This document shows, piece by piece, positions 52,550 to 61,502 of a stretch of 64,000 nucleotides of DNA. Position 1 is the first letter of the stretch; each line of letters opens with the position of its first letter. Both the position numbers and the translations under genes were made by a program. The notes beneath the pieces were generated by a model that was not told the DNA's origin, did not search any database, and saw only the letters and a list, made by a program, of their open reading frames with translations. The stretch spans positions 930,001 to 994,000 of the forward strand of contig NZ_JAUFQG010000004.1 of NCBI RefSeq assembly GCF_030409605.1, given 5' to 3'. Source of the stretch: Simiduia curdlanivorans (GTDB taxonomy: Bacteria; Pseudomonadota; Gammaproteobacteria; Pseudomonadales; Cellvibrionaceae).

Positions 52550-53239
52550 ATGAGAAAAGCTGAGCGCCTGTTTCAAATTATTACCTTATTGCGAGGCAGG
52601 CGCACAGTGATTACCGCTGAGCAGTTGGCGCTGGTGCTGGAAATATCCACTCGTACCCTGTATCGAGATATACAGGCATTACAACTCTCGGGTGTTCCCA
52701 TCGAAGGCGAGGCCGGTGTTGGCTATCGGTTGCGGGCTGGTTTTGATTTACCGCCGCTGATGTTCACATCGGATGAAATGTTAGCGCTACTCGTGGGCGC
52801 GCGCATGGTGCGAGCTTTTACCGATCGGGAATTGGCGCAAGCCGCTGAAGCGGCGGAAATTAAGATCCGAGCAATACTGCCAGACAAGCTCATTCAGCGC
52901 GCCAATCAGCAACCCTACTGTATCCCCATTGTTGGCGAGGATGATCACTTTCGGTGTATACACCTCATTCTGCGCAATGGCTGCGAACAAAAACGCGCAG
53001 TGACTATCGACTACCTTAGCCTTAAATCAGCTAACACCCAGCGCTGTGTCTATCCCCTAGCGATTATTGGCTGGCGGCAAAGCTGGATGTTGTTGGCTTG
53101 GTGTGAGTTGCGCCAAGCCTATCGCAATTTTCGTATGGACCGGATAACACAGGCTAGCTTGCTCGATCAGACCTTTAGCACGGGGCCTGAACTCAGTTTG
53201 CGGCATTATCTACGCTCCGAGTTGCAAATGGATCATTGA
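52550..53239 (+). CDS. HTH and WYL-domain transcriptional regulator (YafY type)
   Basis: 229 residues. The N-terminal helix-turn-helix (ITAEQLALVLEISTRTLYRDIQAL) is the HTH_11 type. The WYL domain follows at about 130-215 (VTIDYLSLKSANTQRCVYPLAIIG, WMLLAWCELRQAYRNFRMDRI). Such regulators sense small or nucleotide ligands through the WYL fold. It may regulate the ABM-like gene upstream. Confidence 0.87.
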   Translation: MRKAERLFQIITLLRGRRTVITAEQLALVLEISTRTLYRDIQALQLSGVPIEGEAGVGYRLRAGFDLPPLMFTSDEMLALLVGARMVRAFTDRELAQAAEAAEIKIRAILPDKLIQRANQQPYCIPIVGEDDHFRCIHLILRNGCEQKRAVTIDYLSLKSANTQRCVYPLAIIGWRQSWMLLAWCELRQAYRNFRMDRITQASLLDQTFSTGPELSLRHYLRSELQMDH

Positions 53240-53365
53240 GCCTAGCCGCACAATGTATTGAACGAGAGGGTAGCTGGCGAGCTTGCACCAAGGCGTGTTT
53301 CCGCACCAAGCGAATAAGCCCAAAAAGCTGTTATTCTTGTACTTCAGACTTATCTGGAGCGCCTT

Positions 53366-53752
53366 ATGTCCATCGCTATTATTTGCCTCATTGCTGCTGC
53401 CGCACTTATTTATGTCACTAAAATCCCGGTCGCCATTGCTATGGCCAAGCTGGACGGAAATTACGATAATAGCCACCCGCGAGCCCAACAGAGTCGGTTA
53501 ACGGGTTTTGGCGCCCGGGCTATGGGTGCGCACCAGAATGCCATAGAGGCATTTCCGCTATTTGCCGCTGGTGTGCTGGTGGCACTATGGGCCAACGCGC
53601 CTCAAGCGTCGGTGGATAATCTCTGTATTGTGTTTATTGCTGCACGTGTTATTTACATGTGCCTGTACTGGTTAAATTGGGACAAGTTGCGTTCTACCAT
53701 CTGGGCTATTGGTCTAATGTGCAGCTTTTGGTTAATGGCCCTAGCGCTTTAA
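53366..53752 (+). CDS. MAPEG-family membrane protein
   Basis: 128 residues, four membrane helices. The signature RAMGAHQNAIEAFPLFAAGVLVAL matches the MAPEG family (Arg, His-Gln-Asn-x-x-Glu). Family members are glutathione-linked or small membrane enzymes; here the substrate is unknown. It is preceded by GAGCGCC and followed 26 bases later by a DUF2058 gene. Confidence 0.85.
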   Translation: MSIAIICLIAAAALIYVTKIPVAIAMAKLDGNYDNSHPRAQQSRLTGFGARAMGAHQNAIEAFPLFAAGVLVALWANAPQASVDNLCIVFIAARVIYMCLYWLNWDKLRSTIWAIGLMCSFWLMALAL

Positions 53753-53778
53753 CGTCACCTCTTATTTTTGGAACGACT

Positions 53779-54315
53779 ATGACTTCGCTACAAGATCAAC
53801 TGCTAAAAGCAGGCCTTATCGACGGCAAAAAAGCTAAGCAAATTGGCAAAGATAAACGCAAGCAAAACAAAGTGGCGAAAAAGTCTTCTCAGCCTCAGGT
53901 GGATGAAACCAAGTTAGCGGTAGAGCAAGCGCGCGCTGAAAAGGTCGCCAAAGATCGCGAGTTAAATGCCGAGAGAAATGCCCTAGCCCAACAAAAGGCC
54001 ATTGCCGCGCAAATCAAGCAGTTGATTGCCAACAACAAGCAGCCAAAAGGCGGCGGCGATATTGCGTATAATTTTACCTTTGAGAAAAAGATTAAGAAGA
54101 TCTACGTCTCGGCCGAGGTGCAATCGCATCTCATCGCCGGGCGATTGGTGATTGCCGGTATAGACGATAAATTTGAATTGGTGCCGCGGGTGATTGCCGA
54201 AAAAATTACCGAGCGCAACCCCGCTATGATCATTCAGCCGCCGGTGCAAAGTGAGCCGGATTTAGAAGATGATCCCTATGCGGACTATAAAATCCCCGAT
54301 GACCTCATGTGGTAA
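53779..54315 (+). CDS. DUF2058-family nucleoprotein (YaiL-like)
   Basis: 178 residues. TSLQDQLLKAGLIDGKKAKQ and the highly basic stretch KDKRKQNKVAKK begin the DUF2058 family, then IAYNFTFEKKIKKIYV and LVIAGIDDKFELVPRVIAEKI follow; the C-terminus is acidic (EDDPYADYKIPDDLMW). Such proteins have been linked to RNA or polynucleotide metabolism. The ATG at 53779 is preferred over an in-frame start inside MAPEG. DUF1415 follows at a five-base gap. Confidence 0.85.
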   Translation: MTSLQDQLLKAGLIDGKKAKQIGKDKRKQNKVAKKSSQPQVDETKLAVEQARAEKVAKDRELNAERNALAQQKAIAAQIKQLIANNKQPKGGGDIAYNFTFEKKIKKIYVSAEVQSHLIAGRLVIAGIDDKFELVPRVIAEKITERNPAMIIQPPVQSEPDLEDDPYADYKIPDDLMW

Positions 54316-54320
54316 CACCT

Positions 54321-54869
54321 GTGAATAACACGCAAAGCCCCGTGATTACGGCAACGCAACAATGGTTAGCCGATGTGGTTATTGGTTTGAATCTATGCCC
54401 GTTTGCGCGCAAGCCGCAGCGCGCGAACCTCATTAGATTTACCGAGAGCCGTGCCAGCTCCGAACAGGCGTTGTTGGCCGAATTGCTAACCGAGCTGGAA
54501 TACCTAGATGCAACCCACGCCGAACAACTAGAAACCACGCTCTTGATTATTCCAAATTTTTTACAGGACTTTGTCGATTACAATCAATTTCTTGATTTGG
54601 CCGATTGGTTATTAGAGCGTCATGATTACGAGGGTGTCTATCAATTGGCCACCTTTCATCCGCATTATCAATTTGCCGGCACGCGCGCCGACGACGCGGA
54701 AAATCTCACCAATCGTGCGCCCTACCCAATACTACATTTAATTCGCGAAGACAGCATCGAGCGAGTATTGGAGAACTATCCAGACCCTGAGGCGATACCG
54801 GAGAACAATATTCGGGCAGTGCAAAGTTTAACGCCTGAGCAGCGTAAAAAGTTATTTCCCTATGTGTAA
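54321..54869 (+). CDS. DUF1415-family protein
   Basis: 182 residues from the GTG at 54321; a GTG at 54309 would overlap the DUF2058 stop. The opening QQWLADVVIGLNLCPFARKP and FHPHYQFAGTRADDAENLTNRAPYP are family hallmarks, with conserved Cys and His that might bind metal. Function not known. Its stop lies two bases from that of the convergent DTW gene. Confidence 0.85.
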   Translation: MNNTQSPVITATQQWLADVVIGLNLCPFARKPQRANLIRFTESRASSEQALLAELLTELEYLDATHAEQLETTLLIIPNFLQDFVDYNQFLDLADWLLERHDYEGVYQLATFHPHYQFAGTRADDAENLTNRAPYPILHLIREDSIERVLENYPDPEAIPENNIRAVQSLTPEQRKKLFPYV

Positions 54870-54871
54870 TG

Positions 54872-55573
54872 CTACAGAGTGAATGAGTCCACGGCTCTAT
54901 TCTGTCGCATGGCGGCGTAGTGCAGGTTAAACACGGAAAAATAATCGAACAATAACTGGCTTGAGGCTAGTTGATTGGATATGGCCAAGGCTAAGGCGGC
55001 TGCCTCTGCAGTGCATAAATAATTATCAAATGCCGCTATTCTGCTCGAGTAGCGCGCTCTTTCCGCAGGGTCCAAATTCAGCGCCGGAATAGTCTGCAAC
55101 CAAGGGCTGAGGTTGAACATGCGTCGGCCTTGCTTCCAGGTACCGTCTAATAAAATAAACGTCAGTAGTTTATTGCTCGCAGGCGGTTCGCTATAGACCT
55201 CGCGCCCCTCGCTTTCATCCGCGGGAAATATAATACAGCACTGCCGCTCTGGATCTTGCAGCAGGGTTAAGAGTGCTTGTGGCGGCGTGAGTCTGTCCCA
55301 ACAAAACGCGTGAGTTTGTTTTGGGAAACAATCGGCAATCAGCCTGCCTGTGTTGGTTGGTTTAAACAATTCATCGCGGTGCAAAATAAGCACGAATTCG
55401 GCGTCAATCTGGCCCTCAGGGCGAAAAGTACAGATGCAGTGTGAGCTCTTCAACTGACAGCGCGTGCAGCGTATGGCGAGAATCCCTCTGGCCTTGTAGT
55501 CGCGAGTCGATGTCGCCATGACCTCGGCGCGCAAGCTCTGGTAGGCATTCATTGGTGCTATGGTTGATGACAT
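54872..55573 (-). CDS. DTW-domain tRNA aminocarboxypropyltransferase (second copy)
   Basis: 233 residues from an ATG at 55573; ATGs at 55552 and 55636 are possible and none has a clear ribosome site. The four-Cys site CTRCQLKSSHCIC and the DxTW motif LLDGTWKQGRRMF identify the DTW family. It is clearly different from the copy near 41.4 kb: the Cys site lies further from the start and the DxTW context is DGTW rather than DATW. The two could modify different uridines. The convergent DUF1415 gene leaves no room for a terminator. Confidence 0.78.
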   Translation of the reverse strand: MSSTIAPMNAYQSLRAEVMATSTRDYKARGILAIRCTRCQLKSSHCICTFRPEGQIDAEFVLILHRDELFKPTNTGRLIADCFPKQTHAFCWDRLTPPQALLTLLQDPERQCCIIFPADESEGREVYSEPPASNKLLTFILLDGTWKQGRRMFNLSPWLQTIPALNLDPAERARYSSRIAAFDNYLCTAEAAALALAISNQLASSQLLFDYFSVFNLHYAAMRQNRAVDSFTL

Positions 55574-55653
55574 AAATAAAGCTATTGGGTTGGAAACGGC
55601 ATTGTAACCAGAGGCCGTGGTATGCTGCCAGCTCAAAACCAGCTGAGTAAACT

Positions 55654-56544
55654 ATGGGCATTCGTATATTACTGATGACGGCCTTGGCGTTAGGTTTCTT
55701 TGCCGCTAATTCCGTGCTTTGTCGTATGGCGCTGGGCGATGGAAATAGCGACCCTTATGCCTTTACGATTTTGCGTTTGACTTCCGGCGCACTAACGTTG
55801 CTTGTTCTCTATGCTGGGTTGCAATATCGCTCGGCTAAAAAGCAAGGCGCTGTCAATTTATGGCAAGCAACAGTTGGTGCGGGAAGTTGGTGCGGCGGGT
55901 TGAGCCTATTTGTTTATGCGCTGTGCTTTTCATGGGCTTATCTCGAGCTCGAAACCGGTACGGGTGCGTTACTACTGTTTGGTGCAGTGCAAATCACGCT
56001 GATTATCTCGACTCTCTGGCGCGGCAATAGGTTGCGCCCGCAGGAATGGGTGGGTCTCTTGATGGCGTTTAGTGGCTTGGTTTATTTGATGTGGCCAAAT
56101 TTACAAACGCCCGCTTGGAAGGCGTTGGTGGCAATGACTTTGTCCGGATTGGCATGGGGCCTCTACACACTAGTTGGCCAAAAGACCCGCTTGCCTCTTG
56201 TCGCTACCATGGGCAATTTTATTCGCAGCTTAGCTTTTTGTGCATTGCTTGTAGCCATTGCATTTGCGCACATGCAAATAAGCCCTAAAGGCATTTACTT
56301 GGCGCTTCTATCGGGTGCGCTTGCCTCCGGCCTTGGCTATGCCATTTGGTACAGCGCATTGGCCGGTTTGTCGGCAATACAGGCTGGTGTGGTACAACTT
56401 CTAGTGCCCATTTTAGCGGCTATAGGCGGCGCTCTATTCGTGTTCGAACCTATTGAGCTGAGATTGATCATCGCCTCAATCTGGGTGCTGGGGGGCATAT
56501 TTTTTGTTTTGATGGCAAAAACTAAAATGAAGAGCATCGTCTAG
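55654..56544 (+). CDS. DMT-family (EamA) transporter
   Basis: 296 residues with about ten membrane helices in two EamA repeats. Segments such as FFAANSVLCRMALGDGNSDPYAFTILRL and YAIWYSALAGLSAIQAGVVQLLVPILAAIGG are typical of the DMT exporter family. Substrate unknown. It is divergent from the second DTW gene across 80 bases. Confidence 0.85.
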   Translation: MGIRILLMTALALGFFAANSVLCRMALGDGNSDPYAFTILRLTSGALTLLVLYAGLQYRSAKKQGAVNLWQATVGAGSWCGGLSLFVYALCFSWAYLELETGTGALLLFGAVQITLIISTLWRGNRLRPQEWVGLLMAFSGLVYLMWPNLQTPAWKALVAMTLSGLAWGLYTLVGQKTRLPLVATMGNFIRSLAFCALLVAIAFAHMQISPKGIYLALLSGALASGLGYAIWYSALAGLSAIQAGVVQLLVPILAAIGGALFVFEPIELRLIIASIWVLGGIFFVLMAKTKMKSIV

Positions 56545-56603
56545 CGTAAAAGCTGTAAAAAATAGTAAACATTATAAAAGGACGAATAGTTAAAGGAGAT
56601 TCA

Positions 56604-57320
56604 ATGGACACCACGCTGTTGACGTTGCTCGGGATGAGTTTGGCAGCAGGCATCGCGATGCCGATAGGGGCCATAGCGGCGCGCTTTGAACATATCCAAG
56701 CGCAATGGTTGGAATCTGAATTTCGCCACGGTGTTATCGCATTCGGTGGCGGTGCACTATTGAGTGCTGTGGCACTGATTCTGGTGCCGGAGGGAATGGC
56801 CGAGGTAAGCAGCTCCACTGCCGCAACCTGTTTGTTGTTAGGCGGGCTTTTATTGATGGGGCTAGAGCGTTGGCTCGATAAACATAAAACTTCTGCCGGT
56901 CAAATGTTGGCCATGATGTCGGATTTTATTCCAGAATCTATTGCCTTGGGCGCGATGATTGCGATGGGTGGTGAAGGCGTCGCGCTATTAGTATTGCTTA
57001 TGGCACTGCAAAATTTACCGGAAGGCTTTAACGCCTACCGCGAGTTAAAGGAACACTCGAATCTTTCGGCTCAAACAATCATTACCTTATTCTCTATCAT
57101 GGCCTTGTCCGGTCCGTTGGCGGCTTGGATGGGCTACACCCTGCTCGCCGATCAAGCAACGACACTAGCCGTCATTATGCTGGTTGCGGCCGGTGGTATT
57201 CTCTACTCAGTTTTTAGCGACATAGCTCCACAGGCAAAGTTGGAAAATCATCGCTTGCCGCCTATGGGGGCGGTGCTGGGCTTTACCGTTGGCGTGGTGG
57301 GGCAAATGCTTATTCAGTGA
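56604..57320 (+). CDS. ZIP-family metal transporter
   Basis: 238 residues with about eight membrane helices. Metal-site helices are visible as SDFIPESIALGAMI and LQNLPEGFNAYREL, the pair of PE-containing motifs of ZIP transporters (usually HxxPE or NxPE). It probably moves zinc or another divalent cation. AAAGGAG precedes the ATG by six bases. The next gene is convergent after 13 bases. Confidence 0.82.
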   Translation: MDTTLLTLLGMSLAAGIAMPIGAIAARFEHIQAQWLESEFRHGVIAFGGGALLSAVALILVPEGMAEVSSSTAATCLLLGGLLLMGLERWLDKHKTSAGQMLAMMSDFIPESIALGAMIAMGGEGVALLVLLMALQNLPEGFNAYRELKEHSNLSAQTIITLFSIMALSGPLAAWMGYTLLADQATTLAVIMLVAAGGILYSVFSDIAPQAKLENHRLPPMGAVLGFTVGVVGQMLIQ

Positions 57321-57333
57321 TTGAGCCACTGGC

Positions 57334-58269
57334 TTAGCGCCGTTGGTATTTAACCAACAACACTAGGCCAGCTATTAATATCACTAGGCCGATCAGCGCC
57401 GAATGAGTGGGGAAACCTGCGTTCAAAAACAACATGCCGCCCGCGAGTGCGAAAATAACTTCTCCTGCCTGGGTTGCATCTATGGCGGCAAGCTCTGAGG
57501 TATTGGTCGCCTTTTGCCGCGCGTGCAAGAAAATCCCGGTTGCGATAACACCCGATAGCAGTGCTACAAGTCCGGTATTGAAAACCTGCGATAGACTAGG
57601 TGCTGGCGGTTGAATGAAGCTGCCGACGATTAGCCATAGCGGTACCGAGCCTAGTGACAGTAGAAAGACTTTTACTAGAGCGTTATCGAGCAAAGGAGAG
57701 TCAATTTTCGGAATTCTAGGGTTCTGCCCGCGCTTCGCTTCCCACACCATTTGATTACCGAGTGGATAGCAAAAGGCGGCGATGAGTACGGGTACGCCGC
57801 CAGATAAAAGAGTGGCGATATCTATATGTTCCGTATGGGAAAGATTGACCAGGCAAACACCGGTAAAAATGAAGCCGGAAAATAGCCATACTCGCCTAGG
57901 AATTTTATTGCCGAAAAACCAGTAGACAAACAGACTGGCTACTACGGTAAATTGCCAGGTAGCGGTGACAACCCAGGCTGGAGAAAAGTCGGCGGCATAG
58001 CAGATCAACAGATAGAATAAGCCAAACCCGAGACTGCCACTCAAGAGCCAAAAAGCCCAATGTTGTCGAAACAGTGCAATGAGCTCCAAAAATTGGCGCG
58101 TGCCGCCTTGATAAAACAACCAGGCTGAAAGAAAAATAACGGTAAAGAAATAGCGTAGAGAGGCCGACCAAAACCAATGGCCGCCAGCAAGGCTCATCAC
58201 CTCGTTGAGAATAAAGGTGCTGCTAAAAAAGGCGGCGGCTAACAGCCCTAATAAAATTAATCTAAGCAC
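57334..58269 (-). CDS. Multidrug-resistance-type DMT transporter
   Basis: 311 residues with about ten membrane helices, of the EmrE-like family of longer DMT transporters (opening FFSSTFILNEVMSLAGGHWFWSASLRYFFT). The repeat near GLFYLLICYAADFSPAWVVTATWQ is characteristic. Substrate unknown. CsaA is upstream on the same strand with 57 bases between them. Confidence 0.82.
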   Translation of the reverse strand: MLRLILLGLLAAAFFSSTFILNEVMSLAGGHWFWSASLRYFFTVIFLSAWLFYQGGTRQFLELIALFRQHWAFWLLSGSLGFGLFYLLICYAADFSPAWVVTATWQFTVVASLFVYWFFGNKIPRRVWLFSGFIFTGVCLVNLSHTEHIDIATLLSGGVPVLIAAFCYPLGNQMVWEAKRGQNPRIPKIDSPLLDNALVKVFLLSLGSVPLWLIVGSFIQPPAPSLSQVFNTGLVALLSGVIATGIFLHARQKATNTSELAAIDATQAGEVIFALAGGMLFLNAGFPTHSALIGLVILIAGLVLLVKYQRR

Positions 58270-58326
58270 TTTGTTGGCGGCCTACAACAAAGCGCGAAAA
58301 GTGTCGGAACAGATTTTCAATGAGGC

Positions 58327-58665
58327 TCAAGCGAGTCTAGTGCCATTCGGAACCGCGCCGTCTGGCACCGCTAAAACGACGGCGCCGTCTTCGCGGTGAA
58401 AGCCGGTTACTAAGCACTCGGACATTATTGGGCCAATTTGTTTGGCGGGAAAATTAACCACGGCCATTACCTGTTTGCCGAGCAAGTTATCTTTGCTATA
58501 GATGGTAGTGATTTGAGCGCTCGATTTTTTGATGCCGATACTCGAACCGAAATCAACGTGCAAAATATAGGCAGGCCTCTTTGCTTTAGGAAAATCCTGT
58601 ACCTCAACAATAGTGCCGATGCGCAACTCAACCTTTTCGAAATCTTGCCAGCTGATGGTATCCAT
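58327..58665 (-). CDS. csaA: tRNA-binding-domain protein CsaA
   Basis: 112 residues, the normal size for CsaA. VELRIGTIVEVQDFPKAKRPAYILHVDFGS, SSAQITTIYS and VNFPAKQIGPIMSECLVTGF belong to the OB-fold tRNA-binding domain (as in the C-terminus of methionyl-tRNA synthetase). CsaA acts as a chaperone and binds tRNA as a dimer. Confidence 0.92.
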   Translation of the reverse strand: MDTISWQDFEKVELRIGTIVEVQDFPKAKRPAYILHVDFGSSIGIKKSSAQITTIYSKDNLLGKQVMAVVNFPAKQIGPIMSECLVTGFHREDGAVVLAVPDGAVPNGTRLA

Positions 58666-58721
58666 AGCGCTTCCGCCTAGTGTTGGGACTGTTTGCCAAG
58701 TATTGGTTCAGCTATTAAGCA

Positions 58722-58943
58722 TTAGTAGCTGGAATTGGGTGTGCTTTCTGGGTTTATCTCGCCGTAAACCTCTTCTGGGTCTACATCATTCAGGAGCAGA
58801 ACCTCTCGTACCGCTTCAATGTGTTCGAGTACTGACTCAGCGCGGTCACCGTATTCATATTTAGTCACTTCAATAGCCTTGGGCATATAGGTAAAGGCAA
58901 TTTTAAGCGCATTCAGAGCGGAATCTGAAATTCTTTCCGACAT
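58722..58943 (-). CDS. Small conserved-looking cytoplasmic protein
   Basis: 73 residues, acidic, without signal peptide or membrane helix. No family recognised. A helical start (ISDSALNALKIAFTYMPKAIE) is followed by an acidic end (DVDPEEVYGEINP). It lies alone between CsaA and the YqaE gene; coding looks plausible from its composition and context but is not certain. Confidence 0.5.
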   Translation of the reverse strand: MSERISDSALNALKIAFTYMPKAIEVTKYEYGDRAESVLEHIEAVREVLLLNDVDPEEVYGEINPESTPNSSY

Positions 58944-59016
58944 AGTATCTCGCCTGATTTTTTGTAAATCACATCAGTTGCTGCGTTTATAACGATTCAA
59001 CTAAATGTATAGGTTG

Positions 59017-59175
59017 TTAGCGCGTAATTAACCAAAGTGCATGCAAAATGCCGGGTAGGTAGAAAAATAAACACAGCACGATATTGATAATAAGATCCTT
59101 ACCGGCTTTATGCTTTAGAAATACGGCAAGTGGTGGTAGCAGGATGGCGATTAAAATCAGAACAAGCTTGTTCAT
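59017..59175 (-). CDS. YqaE/Pmp3-family small membrane protein
   Basis: 52-residue hydrophobic protein with two membrane helices: LVLILIAILLPPLAVFL, a short cytoplasmic loop KHKAGKDL, then INIVLCLFFYLPGILHALWLI. PPLAVFL, the short loop and the LPG-x-x-HALW ending are the pattern of the Pmp3/YqaE stress-related proteolipid family. The ATG at 59175 is preceded on the minus strand by TAGGAACTACG. Confidence 0.88.
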   Translation of the reverse strand: MNKLVLILIAILLPPLAVFLKHKAGKDLIINIVLCLFFYLPGILHALWLITR

Positions 59176-59266
59176 CGTAGTTCCTAAAAGTAGAAGTGAT
59201 TACTTAATATCCTAAATGTCAAGACAAACTAGGCGCAACATCTGATTCTGTCAAGCTCAACACCAA

Positions 59267-59491
59267 TCAGTCTTCAACCACCCAAGCCACCAGTCGCCGC
59301 ACTAGGGGTGAAACCGCAATTACGGCAGGAAAAGCGATAACAAAAGCAAAGGCCCAAGCCTTTAGCCAAATGAGAAGGATATTATGCACCAAGCCTACAT
59401 TAAACAAGCTGATAACGAATGACATTAGGCAGGACATCAATAGCGCCATGAAAAACGAGAAGACGTAGGGGGTAAATCGCTTAGGAATCAA
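59267..59491 (-). CDS. DUF2798-family small membrane protein
   Basis: 74 residues, two membrane helices (FFMALLMSCLMSFVISLFNVG and LKAWAFAFVIAFPAVIAVSPL), the second followed by VRRLVAWVVED. This is the DUF2798 pattern. No function known. Confidence 0.82.
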   Translation of the reverse strand: MIPKRFTPYVFSFFMALLMSCLMSFVISLFNVGLVHNILLIWLKAWAFAFVIAFPAVIAVSPLVRRLVAWVVED

Positions 59492-59543
59492 TATAGTTAC
59501 TCGTAAAAGAGAGGGAATATTATCGTCAGTTAACCGGACGGAC

Positions 59544-60017
59544 TTAAAAGCCTGTTGGGCTTAATGCGCGGCGTAAATCCAGTGCCGTTAGTTCACAAAA
59601 CTCTGAAAGTTCATTTACCACGCCGAGTCGAATAGCCGCAGCGGCATTGGTGTCTTTTAGGGCGATGATGTCAGCTTCAAGAAAACTGCGCAGTTGATGG
59701 ACTTCATTGGCGTGACTAGCTAATTGGTCCAAGCTGTCTGATTCTGCGCTGGCGCTAATAACCAATTGATTGGCGATTTCTAGGTGGGCTAACGATACTT
59801 TCAACTTAGTTAAAACTTTGACAGTTTCTGTTTCGTAGTCAGGTTTCTCTAGGGCTGTGTTGATAGCCGCATCTGCGCTCCTAATGGCGCTAGCCAAAGT
59901 GGGTGCAAGTAGCTCTGCTAAGGGAGATGGCTTTAGTGTCGCAGTTTCTACTTTTGGGTTGCAGGCACAAAGTAGTGTGAGAAGTGCCGCCATGCCCAGG
60001 CTAGTAAAATATTTCAT
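59544..60017 (-). CDS. Lipoprotein of unknown function
   Basis: 157 residues. The signal peptide ends TLLCAC (lipidated Cys near residue 19). The rest is a helical bundle: ALEKPDYETETVKVLTKLKVSLAHLEIANQ, SLDQLASHANEVHQLRSFLEADIIAL. No family recognised. Possibly an extracytoplasmic helical adaptor. Confidence 0.6.
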   Translation of the reverse strand: MKYFTSLGMAALLTLLCACNPKVETATLKPSPLAELLAPTLASAIRSADAAINTALEKPDYETETVKVLTKLKVSLAHLEIANQLVISASAESDSLDQLASHANEVHQLRSFLEADIIALKDTNAAAAIRLGVVNELSEFCELTALDLRRALSPTGF

Positions 60018-60161
60018 ATGAATTTATGGTTTGAGTTAATGGTAAAGAACTACAAAAATTTCATCGGGTTGCTGAGTCTAGCGATAGCGTTGGTACACTG
60101 TCGTTAGATTCAACGGCCAGTGGCTTATCCAGCCACAATCTTGGCTGGAAATTGTGTTAAT

Positions 60162-60539
60162 TTACTTCTGCGAATGCAAGCCAAAAATGTTTCCTTCTGT
60201 ATCCACCGCCAGCGTACAGAAACCATATTCACCGATAGACATTTTCGATTGCTGAATCTTTCCGCCCGCAGGCTGAACTTTGGCTTCTTCTGTCGCACAA
60301 TCATCGCAAGAAAAGTACACAATGGTGCTATTCCCGCCAGCTGGGAATCCATCCATTTTTACAAGCGCACCTGAGGCGCCGTAGCTTTCGAAATCCGATG
60401 CGAAAGACCACATGTCTATATTTGAGTCGGTCGGGTCACTGAGTTGTACCAATTCTACGCCAAAGACTTTTTGGTAAAAGGCTTTGGCGCGGTTAATGTC
60501 GTTAACGTAGATTTCAAACCAGCCTATGGGGTTGTTCAT
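60162..60539 (-). CDS. VOC-family (glyoxalase-fold) protein
   Basis: 125 residues. The beta-alpha-beta-beta units IGWFEIYVNDINRAKAFYQKVFGVEL and KIQQSKMSIGEYGFCTLAVDTEGNIFGLHS are the VOC fold. One likely metal Glu is seen near MSIGEYG; its activity is not predictable. Confidence 0.85.
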   Translation of the reverse strand: MNNPIGWFEIYVNDINRAKAFYQKVFGVELVQLSDPTDSNIDMWSFASDFESYGASGALVKMDGFPAGGNSTIVYFSCDDCATEEAKVQPAGGKIQQSKMSIGEYGFCTLAVDTEGNIFGLHSQK

Positions 60540-60715
60540 TGCCTAGTCCTTTATTCTGCGGAGGGGAGACACAGTATAGTATTGGAGAATTTTTTTGCCG
60601 AACACAGGGCGCAGCTATGAACGATCCAATAATAGGGTGTGCCTGGTTAGGGTTGAGTTAGGTACAGTGGTGGATATAGAAGAGAAATTAAGCAATAAAT
60701 ACGATGCCCCTCTTC

Positions 60716-61468
60716 TTATAAGCCACCAGCGGCGTCGATAAAACTGCCAGTTACGTATGAAGCCTGTTCCGATGCTAGCCAAAAAATCGCCAGCGCCACC
60801 TCTTCAGGCTGGCCGCCTCTTAGCATTGGTATGTTTGATTTCAGGCGTGTGACACGATCGGCCTCGCCGCCGGATGCATGCATATCGGTATAAATAAGCG
60901 CAGGGCGAACCCCGTTAACCCTTATGCCCTCGCTGGCAACTTCTAGCGCAAGACCTCTCGTCAGCGTATCGACAGCGCCCTTGGACGCAGCATAATCAAT
61001 ATATTCATTAGGCGAGCCCGTTCTAGCAGCGAGTGAAGAAACATTGACGATAGCGCCGCCCGTGCCGCCGTGGCGGCTAGACATTCGCTTAACGGCTTCT
61101 TTGCAGCACAGAAAGCAACTCAATAGATTGGTTCGCAGCACATGACTAAATCGCGCTTCAGAAATATCTTCCAGCCTGCACTGGGTGCTCAATATCGCCG
61201 CATTGTTGACTAAAACGGTAATGCGGCCTAGTTCGGCGTCAATTCTACCAAAGAGTTTGCTAACATCCTCTGCGTTTGACACATCCGCTTTAACGCTTAT
61301 GCAGCGACCGCCCCGCTGCACAATATGCTGTTCAATCTGTTCTGCCGCGGCGCTATTCGATAAATAGTTGATGCATACCGCGTAGCCGCGTTCGGCAAAT
61401 AACATCGCAGTTGCGGCGCCTATGCCTCGGCTAGCGCCGGTAATCAGAGCGATTTTTTGAGCTGTCAT
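60716..61468 (-). CDS. SDR-family oxidoreductase
   Basis: 250 residues, classical short-chain dehydrogenase. Cofactor loop ALITGASRGIGAATA, NNAAIL, catalytic Ser in IVNVSSLAAR and the YxxxK of YIDYAASKGAV are all in place. The RXN pattern after the first strand (INYLSNSAAAEQI) suggests NADP use. Substrate unknown. It lies 34 bases downstream of pgi, so they may be co-transcribed. Confidence 0.9.
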   Translation of the reverse strand: MTAQKIALITGASRGIGAATAMLFAERGYAVCINYLSNSAAAEQIEQHIVQRGGRCISVKADVSNAEDVSKLFGRIDAELGRITVLVNNAAILSTQCRLEDISEARFSHVLRTNLLSCFLCCKEAVKRMSSRHGGTGGAIVNVSSLAARTGSPNEYIDYAASKGAVDTLTRGLALEVASEGIRVNGVRPALIYTDMHASGGEADRVTRLKSNIPMLRGGQPEEVALAIFWLASEQASYVTGSFIDAAGGL

Positions 61469-61502
61469 TTAGCTGCCTTTCGTCTCCTGTTAGCAATAGG
61501 GT

